Origin: Spirochaetota bacterium
Lineage (GTDB): Bacteria > Spirochaetota > Spirochaetia > Treponematales > Rectinemataceae
Reading direction: 5' to 3'
Assembly: GCA_029265615.1 (NCBI GenBank)
Contig: JAJUIB010000021.1
Coordinates: forward strand, 1-43,792
Length of the DNA stretch: 43,792 bases
Under the pieces are notes generated by a model. It saw nothing but the letters and a program-made list of their open reading frames with translations. It ran no database searches and was not told where the DNA came from. This document shows, piece by piece, positions 32,113-39,223 of this stretch (position 1 is the first letter of the stretch; every line of letters starts with the position of its first letter). Position numbers and translations under genes: made by a program.

Positions 32113-33224
32113 AAAGACCCTCCGAAGGTTGTGCGGGCAAAAACACAGGCGAGCGCCTCGAGAAATCGCTCGTTCTCGCCACGTGTGCGCACAGCGACAC
32201 GCATAAAACGGTCATCGAGCCCTTCTTCGGCCGCGAAGGTCCGTACCGCGATCCCCCGGGCAAGGAGCGCCTCCGCGACCTTTGCGGCATGGGGAGCGGC
32301 AAACTCAAGAAGCAGGAAATTCGCCCCGCTCTCGTACACGGTGAGGCCGCCCGCTCTGGCAAGAGCGCGGGCAAAACGCGGCGCCTCGGCGGCGACCAAG
32401 GAGGCGCCGCGCGCAGGGAACTCCCTATCCTGAAACGCCCGAACCGCAAAGGCCTCCGCGAAACTCGAAATCGGCCAAGCGGGGAGTTCGGCGCGAAGCC
32501 GGGCAAGGACAGCGGGCATAGCCGCGATGTAGCCGACGCGTAGCCCCGGTACCGCCCAGGTCTTCGTGAGAGAGCGGATCACGAGGAAACGCCCGCAGTC
32601 TTGCGTAAGCGCAAAGGCCTCTTCGCCGCGCCCCGCAAGTTCAGCGAAGGACTCGTCGAGGGCGATGAATGCATCGTCGCGCCGCGCAAGAAGGGCACTA
32701 AGCGCTGAAAGGGGCGGAGCGCCACCTACCGGATTATTGGGCGCCCCGAGGAGGGCAAGCACCGGTCCCGGCGCGGCGAGAAAGGCCTCGGAAAAGCGGG
32801 CGAGAAAGCCGGGGCTTGAGGACGAAAAGCCCTCGCCGCCATCGAGCGCGACGGCCGCGATGCGCGCGAGCGAGCGCTGCGCGGCGCGGAGGTAGCCTGA
32901 ATACGAGGGCGAGGCGAGGACGACCGAGGACACACCAAGCGCGCGCGGCAGGGCGAAGATAAGGGCGTCGGCCCCATCGGCGAAAAGGAAGTACTCGGGG
33001 GGGAGTCCGAAACGCTCCGCCGCCGCGGTGCGGGCCCGTGCCGCGTCGGGATCGGGGTAGCGGGCGACCCGGCTTAGTCCTTCAGCAAGGGCGTCAGACA
33101 GCCAGGGAGGTGGGCCAGCGGGGTTTATGTTGGCGCTGAAATCGAGAAGCTCATCCTCGGTAAGGCCTGAGCGTTGTGCGAACTCAAAAGTCCTGCCGCC
33201 GTGCGAAAGATGATCGATCAGCAT
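32109..33224 (-). CDS. cobD: L-threonine-O-3-phosphate decarboxylase-like aminotransferase CobD
   Basis: This is a PLP-dependent enzyme of the histidinol-phosphate aminotransferase family. In this operon it most likely decarboxylates threonine phosphate to aminopropanol phosphate for CbiB. Features are LSHGGRTFEFAQRSGLTEDELLDFSANINPAGPP at the N-terminus (typical of CobD), VARYPDPD, LLGAPNNPVGG, ALDESFAEL, the PLP-lysine segment VIRSLTKTWAVPGLRVGYIAA and FAVRAFQ. The C-terminal region continues with RFMRVAVRT. ATG 33224 overlaps the cobS stop as ATGA; a longer upstream extension of the frame lies over cobS and is rejected. A histidine-biosynthetic role is less likely in this position. Confidence 0.87.
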   Translation of the reverse strand: MLIDHLSHGGRTFEFAQRSGLTEDELLDFSANINPAGPPPWLSDALAEGLSRVARYPDPDAARARTAAAERFGLPPEYFLFADGADALIFALPRALGVSSVVLASPSYSGYLRAAQRSLARIAAVALDGGEGFSSSSPGFLARFSEAFLAAPGPVLALLGAPNNPVGGAPPLSALSALLARRDDAFIALDESFAELAGRGEEAFALTQDCGRFLVIRSLTKTWAVPGLRVGYIAAMPAVLARLRAELPAWPISSFAEAFAVRAFQDREFPARGASLVAAEAPRFARALARAGGLTVYESGANFLLLEFAAPHAAKVAEALLARGIAVRTFAAEEGLDDRFMRVAVRTRGENERFLEALACVFARTTFGGSL

Positions 33225-34018
33225 CAGATGCCGCCGATCCGCGGCAGGATGGCCGCAAGTGCGAGCAGTGTGCAAAGCTCCCCGAGTTCGACGGCAGCGC
33301 CAAGCGCGTCTCCGGTGAATCCGCCCGTACGTCGCCTGTAGAGCCGCGCCATGCCGAAGCCCGCTAAAAGAGCGGCGCCCAAAGCAGAGGCGAACGCGCA
33401 CAGGGCCGCAGAAGCCCCGCACCACATCGCCCAGACCGCAAGGGGCGCAAGGGCGAGCGCGAACCCGAAGGCGACGCGTAGGACGGAAAAGCCGCGCATC
33501 TTCGCCCCGAGTCCCGTGCTCCGCGCAGGCGGCGCACAGCAAGGTACGAGGGCGGCCGCGGCCCGTCCCGCAACGGGGGCGGCAAGCAGGGCAGTGATGG
33601 CCGCGCCGCCATTTGGTGCAATGCCCATAAGCCGTGCGAGAGCGGCGGTCTTCGCGGCGAGCACCCCGAAGCCCGCGGCGAAGGCGTAGCTCCCGATGCG
33701 TGAGTCCTTGAGTATCTCGAGCCGCCGCGCGGGACTCGCGAAGGGGAACATCGCGTCGGCACTGTCGAGAAGCCCGTCGAGATGAAAAAGATTGAACGCA
33801 CCGTACTGCATCACGAGAGCAAGGATCGCAGAAAGAAGGGGGTCGCGGAACACGAGCATCCCCAGCCCTAAGCCCGCGAGCGCAAACGCAGAGGCAAGAG
33901 GGCCGATGAGCGGTAACCAGAAATCGGTTCTCTTATAGTCGGGCTCGAACTGTGCGCGCACGGGAATGCGCGACACGAGCGTGAAGGTTGAAACGAAGCG
34001 ACGCACGGGCCCCCGCAT
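33224..34018 (-). CDS. cobS: Adenosylcobinamide-GDP ribazoletransferase (cobalamin-5'-phosphate synthase)
   Basis: This inner-membrane enzyme joins adenosylcobinamide-GDP with alpha-ribazole or its phosphate, completing the nucleotide loop. Family landmarks are FVSTFTLVSRIPVRAQF at the N-terminus, YGAFNLFHLDGLLDSADAMFPFASPARRLEILKDSRIGSYAFAAGF, the acidic D-x-x-D-x-(A)-D metal/substrate segment, and a C-terminal GFGMARLYRRRTGGFTGDALGAAVELGEL, with the usual G-G-x-x-G-D. Alternating membrane helices are evident. ATG 34018 overlaps the CbiR stop as ATGA. The frame extends one codon further to a TTG, which is less likely. The length of 264 residues is normal. Confidence 0.93.
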   Translation of the reverse strand: MRGPVRRFVSTFTLVSRIPVRAQFEPDYKRTDFWLPLIGPLASAFALAGLGLGMLVFRDPLLSAILALVMQYGAFNLFHLDGLLDSADAMFPFASPARRLEILKDSRIGSYAFAAGFGVLAAKTAALARLMGIAPNGGAAITALLAAPVAGRAAAALVPCCAPPARSTGLGAKMRGFSVLRVAFGFALALAPLAVWAMWCGASAALCAFASALGAALLAGFGMARLYRRRTGGFTGDALGAAVELGELCTLLALAAILPRIGGI

Positions 34019-34716
34019 CAAGCGCCTCCTTCGTCGTTGCGCGCAGGCATGAGGCCTGCGGCAAGGAGCGCCGCCCTAGAAGCACAGACCCCTTCGAGCG
34101 AGAATGTCTCAAGCACGATGCGCCACCTGCTCTCCAAAAGCGAAGGCACAAGGCGGCGAAGCCAGGACTCGGCCTCTTCAAGGGCAAGGTGATCCCTGCC
34201 CCCGCGCGCCGCGTGGAGGTGAATCTCCTGGATACGCGAAGAATGGGACGCGATCCACGACGCAGGATCCTCGCCATCGAGGAGAAGACGCCCCGTGTCC
34301 GCGCAAAGCGGCAAGCCGGGGAGAAAGGACTCCCCGAGGGCAAAAGCGCGCGCACCCGTGTATTCAAGGAGGAAACGGTCGCCGTAGCGTGCGCGTAAGT
34401 CCGCGACAGTCGCAGCCCAGGATGAGCCCTCATCCGGGCGCGGCGGATGGATAACGTAGGCACAGGAAAACGCTGCGGTCGCGGCGACAAGCTCCTCGTC
34501 CGCCGCCGCAAGTGGATCGGGCAGGTGCACCGAAAGTGCAAGGCGCGGTGCGAATTTCCGGAGCTCGGGAAGCTCCTCGGAAAACAAGGCGCGCGCCTGC
34601 GCATCGTAGGAAAAACAGAGAAGTTCGGCCCCGTGCGCCCATCCGAGTCCGGCCGCAATGGCGAGATTGTCGCGCCAGCCGCCCGGGACGAGCCAGGAGG
34701 GAACGGCCAGATTCAC
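34018..34716 (-). CDS. cbiR: CbiR-like cobamide-remodelling phosphodiesterase (TIM barrel)
   Basis: This is a 232-residue TIM-barrel protein of the AP-endonuclease-2/xylose-isomerase-like superfamily. It has alternating beta and alpha stretches such as ELLCFSYDAQ, LALSVHLPDP, CAYVIHPPRP, RFLLEYTGARAF, PLCADTGRLLL, IQEIHLHAARGGRDH and WRIVLETFSLEG; the His, Asp and Glu residues sit at strand ends, where this superfamily binds metals. CbiR was described in Akkermansia as hydrolysing the nucleotide loop of cobamides so that the lower ligand can be exchanged. Its position between cobU and cobS, with GTGA/ATGA overlaps at both ends, is my main reason for the name. A general sugar-phosphate isomerase-like protein is the alternative. 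Confidence 0.62.
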   Translation of the reverse strand: MNLAVPSWLVPGGWRDNLAIAAGLGWAHGAELLCFSYDAQARALFSEELPELRKFAPRLALSVHLPDPLAAADEELVAATAAFSCAYVIHPPRPDEGSSWAATVADLRARYGDRFLLEYTGARAFALGESFLPGLPLCADTGRLLLDGEDPASWIASHSSRIQEIHLHAARGGRDHLALEEAESWLRRLVPSLLESRWRIVLETFSLEGVCASRAALLAAGLMPARNDEGGA

Positions 34717-35204
34717 CGCGGGGCCTTTACGTCGAGCGGGATGCCCGCGACCATGAGCACGACGCGGTCGCAGGCGCCTGCAAGGCGGGCGTTCACGAGG
34801 CCGAGCAGGTTGCCATACCGGCGCGACAGGGCGTCCGCAGGCACAAAGCCCATACCAATCTCGTTCGTGACGATGACGATGTCGCGGGGCATGCGCTCGA
34901 CGAGGGCTTCGAGAAGCACCGGAACCTCATCCTCGCGCCCGTGGTAGAACATGTTGTTGAGCCAGAGCGGCACGCAGTCAAGGATCATCCGCTCGGAGAG
35001 ACACTCGTGGATGGCGAGCGGTTCCTCAAGGGTTTCGAAGCGCCCGCCGCGCTCGGCCCTGTGGCGCGCGATTTTCTCGCGCATTTCGTCGTCAAAAGGC
35101 GTGGCGGTTGCAAGGAAGCGGCGCGGCTCAGGAAAGCCCTCGGCGAGGCTGAGCGCGTAGCTCGACTTGCCGGACTTGACGCCGCCTGTGATGAGGGTGC
35201 GCAT
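34713..35204 (-). CDS. cobU: Adenosylcobinamide kinase/guanylyltransferase CobU
   Basis: This enzyme phosphorylates adenosylcobinamide and then loads GMP from GTP, preparing it for CobS. The 163 residues show the P-loop TGGVKSGKSSYAL, the RRFLATATPFDDEMREKIARHRAERG segment containing the guanylylated His, LEEPLAI, LDCVPLWLNNMF and the base-binding IVTNEIGMGFVPADALSRRYGNLLGLVN. It is the first gene of a five-gene operon with coupled starts (cobU-cbiR-cobS-cobD-cbiB). ATG 35204 stands six bases after a -10 hexamer and has no Shine-Dalgarno, so the operon message is probably leaderless and carries no riboswitch. Confidence 0.95.
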   Translation of the reverse strand: MRTLITGGVKSGKSSYALSLAEGFPEPRRFLATATPFDDEMREKIARHRAERGGRFETLEEPLAIHECLSERMILDCVPLWLNNMFYHGREDEVPVLLEALVERMPRDIVIVTNEIGMGFVPADALSRRYGNLLGLVNARLAGACDRVVLMVAGIPLDVKAPR

Positions 35205-35240
35205 ATGCCCGTGATAGCCTCAAGCGGCGGCGCGGGTCAA
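35202..35240 (-). promoter_or_regulatory. Leaderless promoter of the cobU operon
   Basis: Minus strand: TTGACC (35240-35235), an 18-base spacer, TATCAC (35216-35211), six bases, then ATG (35204). There is no room for a riboswitch. Confidence 0.65.
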
Positions 35241-35261
35241 GGGTGGGAGCGTAAGGGTGCC

Positions 35262-35291
35262 TTGACGCCTCTCCACCGGGGGGGCTATAGT
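35262..35291 (+). promoter_or_regulatory. Promoter of the cobQ-cbiA operon
   Basis: TTGACG (35262-35267), an 18-base spacer and TATAGT (35286-35291). The expected transcript start, near 35298, is just before the riboswitch P1 stem. Confidence 0.75.
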
Positions 35292-35306
35292 CCTCCCCGT
35301 CACGGC

Positions 35307-35527
35307 GCCGCACGTGCCGAGCCTTTTTGAGCGGTCGCTGACCGCTGCTCGGCGCAGGCTTAATCGGGAAGTCGGTGGAAGACCGACGCGCCCCCAGGCA
35401 CTGTAAGAAGGCGAATGCCCTCCCCCACGGCAGGCCCTGCACAACGGGCCTCCTGCGAAGTCCACTGCGTGAGCGCGGGAAGGACGGCGGAGGGAAGGCC
35501 TTCGAGCCAGGAGACCGACCGTGCGGC
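35307..35527 (+). ncRNA. Cobalamin riboswitch
   Basis: The conserved adenosylcobalamin aptamer elements occur in order: GTGCC near 35314, TTAATCGGGAAGTCGGTG (the AA and GGGAA box, 35360-35377), CAGGCACTGTAAG (35395-35407), then CACTGCG, GGGAAGG and the B12 box AGCCAGGAGACC (35506-35517). GCCGCACG (35307-35314) pairs perfectly with CGTGCGGC (35520-35527), closing P1. Downstream, CCGCG (35527-35531) can pair with CGCGCGG (35537-35543), and CATTATTC (35553-35560) with GAATAATG (35571-35578). These are possible expression-platform stems. It should repress cobQ-cobT-btuFCD-cobO-cbiA when cobalamin is abundant. Confidence 0.95.
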
Positions 35528-35552
35528 CGCGTTTTTCGCGCGGAGATCGCTC

Positions 35553-35578
35553 CATTATTCGCTGGGTGCGGAATAATG
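35553..35578 (+). promoter_or_regulatory. Hairpin downstream of the riboswitch that hides a start codon
   Basis: CATTATTC (35553-35560) and GAATAATG (35571-35578) form a perfect 8-bp stem. The 3' arm contains the ATG (35576-35578) of a short leader ORF, so folding would block that start. It is a candidate translational switch of the riboswitch. Confidence 0.5.
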
Positions 35579-35644
35579 ACGGTATCGAAGTACTGCTACA
35601 TCATCCCCACCCCCGTGAATACCTCGCGTTACCGTGGCCGCTAA
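35576..35644 (+). CDS. Possible 22-codon leader ORF between riboswitch and cobQ
   Basis: ATG 35576 opens a 22-codon frame ending at TAA 35642-35644, which overlaps the GTG start of cobQ (35634) by 11 bases in another frame. The cobQ GTG has no visible Shine-Dalgarno, so a ribosome ending at 35644 could re-initiate there. The ATG lies in the arm of a hairpin directly behind the riboswitch. The role is inferred; chance is possible. Confidence 0.35.
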   Translation: MTVSKYCYIIPTPVNTSRYRGR

Positions 35645-37202
35645 GACGCTCATGATCCAGGGGACAGGCTCGTCCGTGGGGAAGAGTCTTGTCACCGCCG
35701 CCCTTTGCCGTGTCTTCACACGAAAGGGGCTTCGCGTGCTCCCCTATAAGTCGCAAAATATGTCGAACAACGCCGCAGCGACCGCAGAAGGCGGCGAGAT
35801 CGGGCGCGCCCAGGCAATCCAGGCTGCCGCCTGCCGCGCGGCGCCCCGGGTGGACATGAATCCCATACTCCTCAAGCCCGAGGCGGACGCACGGTCCCAG
35901 GTCGTACTTCTCGGCCGACCGTACAAGACGCTCCGCGCGTCCGAATACCGACATGAAAAGGAGCGCCTCTGGGCGGCCGCGACCGGCGCGCTCGACAGAC
36001 TCCGCGCCGAAGCCGACCTCGTCATCATAGAAGGGGCAGGAAGCCCCGCGGAAATCAACCTCCGCGCCGACGAGATCGTCAACATGGCGGTGGCGCGTTA
36101 TGCGAGCTCGCCGGTCATCCTCGTCGGCGACATCGACACGGGGGGCGTATTTGCGCAGTTCGTGGGAACCCTCGCGCTCCTCGAGGAAGACGAGCGCGCC
36201 CTCGTGAAGGGTCTTGTCATCAACAAGTTCCGTGGCGACCCTTCGCTCCTTGCGCCCGGTATCACCGAGCTCGAACGCATCGGCGGAAAGCCCGTCCTCG
36301 GCGTCGTGCCCTGGATACGCGGTCTCGGCCTTGCCGAAGAGGACGGCGCCGCGCTCGAGATAAAAGCGGGGCGCGCCCGCCTTTCGCCCGGGGCCCCGCA
36401 CGGAGTCGACATCGCGGTCATACGGCTCCCCCGCATCTCCAACTTCGACGATTTCGACGCGCTTGGCCTCGAGACCGGCGTGTCGGTGCGGTTTGTCGGC
36501 ATGGCCGCCGAACTCGGTAGGCCCGACGCCGTCATACTCCCGGGGACCAAGTCGACCATCGACGATCTTTGCTGGCTTAAAGAGACGGGTCTCGAACTCG
36601 GCGTCCGCTGGCTTTCCCGCCTCGGCACCCCGGTGCTCGGCATCTGTGGCGGCTTTCAAATGCTCGGCGAAACGATCGAGGATGAACTCGGTGTCGAAGG
36701 CGCACCGCGTATCGAGCGCGGGCTCGGCCTCCTGCCTCTCCGCACCGCGTTCACTCGCGAAAAGCGCGTTGTGCGGCGGCGCGGCCGCGTCGCGACTGGC
36801 CTCCCGGGCGCACTTAGCATGGCCGCGGGCGCAGCGGTCCAGGGTTACGAGATTCACGCGGGCATAAGCGAAGTCCGATGCCCCGGTCTCTTCACGCTTG
36901 AAGACGAGGGCGCGGGAACCGCGGACGGCGTGTTGGACGGCGCCGTTTCCGCCGACGGAAAAACGCTCGGCACCTATCTCCACGGGCTCTTCGACCTTCC
37001 GAACTTCCGCCGCGCCTGGCTTTCCTCGATAGGCTGGACAATAGATGGAAGCGCTACGGCGGGGGGCACGCGGCTCGACGATGCCCGCGACGCGGCGCTT
37101 GACCGCCTTGCCGACGCGGTCGCAGACGCGATCGATATGGACACGCTCTGCCGCATCGTCGGCATAGACACGCAACCACCACCACGAGAGGGCGCCCGAT
37201 GA
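35634..37202 (+). CDS. cobQ: Cobyric acid synthase
   Basis: This ATP- and glutamine-dependent enzyme amidates four carboxyl groups of adenosylcobyrinic acid a,c-diamide. The N-terminal dethiobiotin-synthetase-like domain carries MIQGTGSSVGKSLVTAALCR and NMSNNA, VDMNPILLKPEAD, LVIIEGAGSPAEINL and VGDIDTGGVFA. The C-terminal type-1 glutaminase domain has VILPGTKSTIDDL, the nucleophile in GICGGFQMLG, and GYEIHAGIS; the usual late catalytic His is at TYLHGLFD. The 522 residues are full length. The GTG at 35634 gives MAAKTLMIQGTGSS directly. It is the first gene of the riboswitch-controlled operon and overlaps cobT by ATGA. Confidence 0.96.
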   Translation: MAAKTLMIQGTGSSVGKSLVTAALCRVFTRKGLRVLPYKSQNMSNNAAATAEGGEIGRAQAIQAAACRAAPRVDMNPILLKPEADARSQVVLLGRPYKTLRASEYRHEKERLWAAATGALDRLRAEADLVIIEGAGSPAEINLRADEIVNMAVARYASSPVILVGDIDTGGVFAQFVGTLALLEEDERALVKGLVINKFRGDPSLLAPGITELERIGGKPVLGVVPWIRGLGLAEEDGAALEIKAGRARLSPGAPHGVDIAVIRLPRISNFDDFDALGLETGVSVRFVGMAAELGRPDAVILPGTKSTIDDLCWLKETGLELGVRWLSRLGTPVLGICGGFQMLGETIEDELGVEGAPRIERGLGLLPLRTAFTREKRVVRRRGRVATGLPGALSMAAGAAVQGYEIHAGISEVRCPGLFTLEDEGAGTADGVLDGAVSADGKTLGTYLHGLFDLPNFRRAWLSSIGWTIDGSATAGGTRLDDARDAALDRLADAVADAIDMDTLCRIVGIDTQPPPREGAR

Positions 37203-38254
37203 ATAGACTTGAATCGACCCTGTCACGGATCCACGATCCCGACAAGGCGGCGATGGAGGCCGCGCGCTCGCGCCAGGCGCGCCTCACCAAGCCCCAGGGG
37301 AGCCTTGGACGCCTCGAGGAGCTTGCGATCCGCATCGCGGGCATGAAAGGCGTCGAACGTCCCCGACTCGAGCGTGCGGCCGTCATCGTCATGGCAGGAG
37401 ACCACGGTGTGTGCGTCGAAGGGGTGAGCGCCTATCCATCCGAGGTCACGCCGCAGATGGTGCGGAACTTCCTGGCGGGCGGCGCAGCCATCAACGTCTT
37501 TGCACGCCGCGAAGGTGCGCGAGTGGTCGTCGTCGATGTGGGTGTCGCCGCGGAACTCTCACCCGCGCCAGGGCTCTACCTTAAGAAAGTGCGGCCAGGG
37601 ACGGCGAACATAGCCCGAGGCCCCGCGATGAGCCGGGCCGAGGCGCAAAGATCCCTTGAAGTCGGCATCGAGGTATTCGAGGAAGAGTACGCGAAAGAGC
37701 CTTTCAACATTCTTGCAACAGGCGACATGGGCATCGGCAACACGACGCCCTCGACTGCGCTCGCGGCGGTCTTCCTCGGAACGTCGGCGCGTAGCATTGC
37801 AGGCCGCGGAACGGGCGTCGACGATTCGGGTCTTGAGCGCAAGATAGCCGCCGTCGAACGGGCTATAGCGGTCAACGCGCCCGATCCATCTGACCCTATC
37901 GGCTGCCTTGCGGCGGTCGGCGGCCTTGAAATCGGCGCAATAGCTGGCGCCATGCTCGCAGCGGCGGCCAGCCGCGTCCCCATCCTCGTCGACGGCTTCA
38001 TCTCCGGATCTGCCGCGCTTCTTGCGCGCGCCCTCTGTCCCACAGCGCAGGGCTACATGATCGCATCCCACGCCTCCGCCGACTCAGGACACCGCGCTAT
38101 GCTCACCTCCCTCGGCCTTGATCCCCTACTTGACCTCGGCCTCCGCCTCGGCGAGGGGACGGGCGCCATGCTCGCCTTCAGCCTCTGCGATGCCGCCTGC
38201 CGAGCTCTGGACGAGATGGCGACATTCGACGAGGCGGGAGTGTCCGAGAAGTAA
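37199..38254 (+). CDS. cobT: Nicotinate-nucleotide--dimethylbenzimidazole phosphoribosyltransferase
   Basis: This cytoplasmic enzyme activates the lower-ligand base by transferring ribose phosphate from nicotinate mononucleotide, giving alpha-ribazole phosphate. The 351 residues carry the family regions: RQARLTKPQGSLGRLEELAIRIAG, VIVMAGDHGVCVEGVSAYPSEVTPQMVRNFLAGGAAINVFAR, MGIGNTTPSTALAAV, AGRGTGVDD and LVDGFISGSAALLARALCPTAQGYMIASHASADSGHRAML, ending in the substrate region LGLRLGEGTGAMLAF with the catalytic Glu. The start overlaps cobQ by ATGA. Base specificity (dimethylbenzimidazole versus adenine or others) cannot be read from sequence. Confidence 0.96.
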   Translation: MNRLESTLSRIHDPDKAAMEAARSRQARLTKPQGSLGRLEELAIRIAGMKGVERPRLERAAVIVMAGDHGVCVEGVSAYPSEVTPQMVRNFLAGGAAINVFARREGARVVVVDVGVAAELSPAPGLYLKKVRPGTANIARGPAMSRAEAQRSLEVGIEVFEEEYAKEPFNILATGDMGIGNTTPSTALAAVFLGTSARSIAGRGTGVDDSGLERKIAAVERAIAVNAPDPSDPIGCLAAVGGLEIGAIAGAMLAAAASRVPILVDGFISGSAALLARALCPTAQGYMIASHASADSGHRAMLTSLGLDPLLDLGLRLGEGTGAMLAFSLCDAACRALDEMATFDEAGVSEK

Positions 38255-38308
38255 CCGATGCACACGATCCTTCGATGCGAATGAAGGACGTCAAAGAAAG
38301 GAAAAGAT

Positions 38309-39223
38309 ATGCGAATCACCAAGCACATCGCAGCGCTCGTCGCACTGGTCATTGTTCCGCTTGCCGCGTCCGCGGCGCCGTCTCCGGCCGCCATCACCGC
38401 GGTTGACGCGACGGGCAAAACACTGAGCCTCTCTGCTCCCGCGCGGCGCATCGTTTCGCTTTCGCCTGCGGCGACGGAGACCCTTTTCGCGGTCGGAGCG
38501 GGGGACTACGTCGTGGGCGACACAACCTATTGCGATTACCCCGTCGCGGCCGCGACGCTTCCCAAAATAGGCGGCTTCTCCTCGAGCACGATTTCCGTCG
38601 AACGCATCCTCGCGCTCAAGCCCGACCTCGTCGTCACCGCCGGCCGCATCCACGCGCCCGTCGCCGAGGCGCTTGAAAAACTCGGCATTCCGACCTTCGC
38701 CTATGCGCCTCAGAGCTTCGCGGCCATCGCCGACGCCATGCGGACGCTCGGCTCGCTTGCAGCCACCCAGTCCATGGCAGATAAAGCCGCCGCATCGCTC
38801 CTTGCCGCGCTCGCTGACATCGAACAGAAGATAGCGACCGTGAAGAGCGCTGATCGCCCGAGCGTCTTCTGGGAAATCTACGATGAACCGCTCATGACTG
38901 CGGGCACCGCGACCTTCCAGCACGCGATTGTCGAGGCGGGAGGCGGCCGCGACATCTTCTCCGACCTTACCGGATCCTGGCCGCGCGTCTCCGCCGAAGA
39001 GGTCATAAAGCGCGCCCCCGCCTTCATCATGGGAGCCGACGATCACGGCGACAAACTCACCGCCGCCGCCATAGCCGCGCGCCCCGGCTGGGCGAGCATA
39101 CCCGCCGTACGCGAAGGACGTATCGTCCTCCTTCCCGCCGCCATTGTCTCGCGACCAACCCCGCGCATCGCCGAAGGCGTTCTTGCGGTGGCCAAGGCGC
39201 TCCACCCGGATCTTTTCCGCTGA
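38309..39223 (+). CDS. btuF: Cobalamin/corrinoid ABC transporter substrate-binding protein
   Basis: This exported protein would capture corrinoids and deliver them to BtuCD. The N-terminus MRITKHIAALVALVIVPLAASAAPSPA is a signal peptide with an A-S-A cleavage motif and no lipobox, so a soluble periplasmic protein is likely. The class III (helical-backbone) binding fold follows: RRIVSLSPAATETLFAVGAGDYVVGDTTYCDYP, ISVERILALKPDLVVTAG, LEKLGIPTFAYAPQSF and VFWEIYDEPLMTAGTATFQHAIVEAGGGRDIF. The 304 residues are normal. AGAAAGGAAA precedes ATG 38309, which lies 54 bases after cobT, so it is probably in the same transcript. Specificity is from the operon; iron-siderophore binders look similar. Confidence 0.87.
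   Translation: MRITKHIAALVALVIVPLAASAAPSPAAITAVDATGKTLSLSAPARRIVSLSPAATETLFAVGAGDYVVGDTTYCDYPVAAATLPKIGGFSSSTISVERILALKPDLVVTAGRIHAPVAEALEKLGIPTFAYAPQSFAAIADAMRTLGSLAATQSMADKAAASLLAALADIEQKIATVKSADRPSVFWEIYDEPLMTAGTATFQHAIVEAGGGRDIFSDLTGSWPRVSAEEVIKRAPAFIMGADDHGDKLTAAAIAARPGWASIPAVREGRIVLLPAAIVSRPTPRIAEGVLAVAKALHPDLFR

Noticed and set aside
33225-33542. N-terminal extension of the cobD frame
   Set aside because: It overlaps cobS and is arginine-rich without similarity; ATG 33224 makes the same ATGA coupling as the rest of the operon.
35601-37226. Open frame of 541 codons on the minus strand opposite cobQ
   Set aside because: cobQ on the plus strand has all family motifs. The antisense frame has none and begins within cobT.
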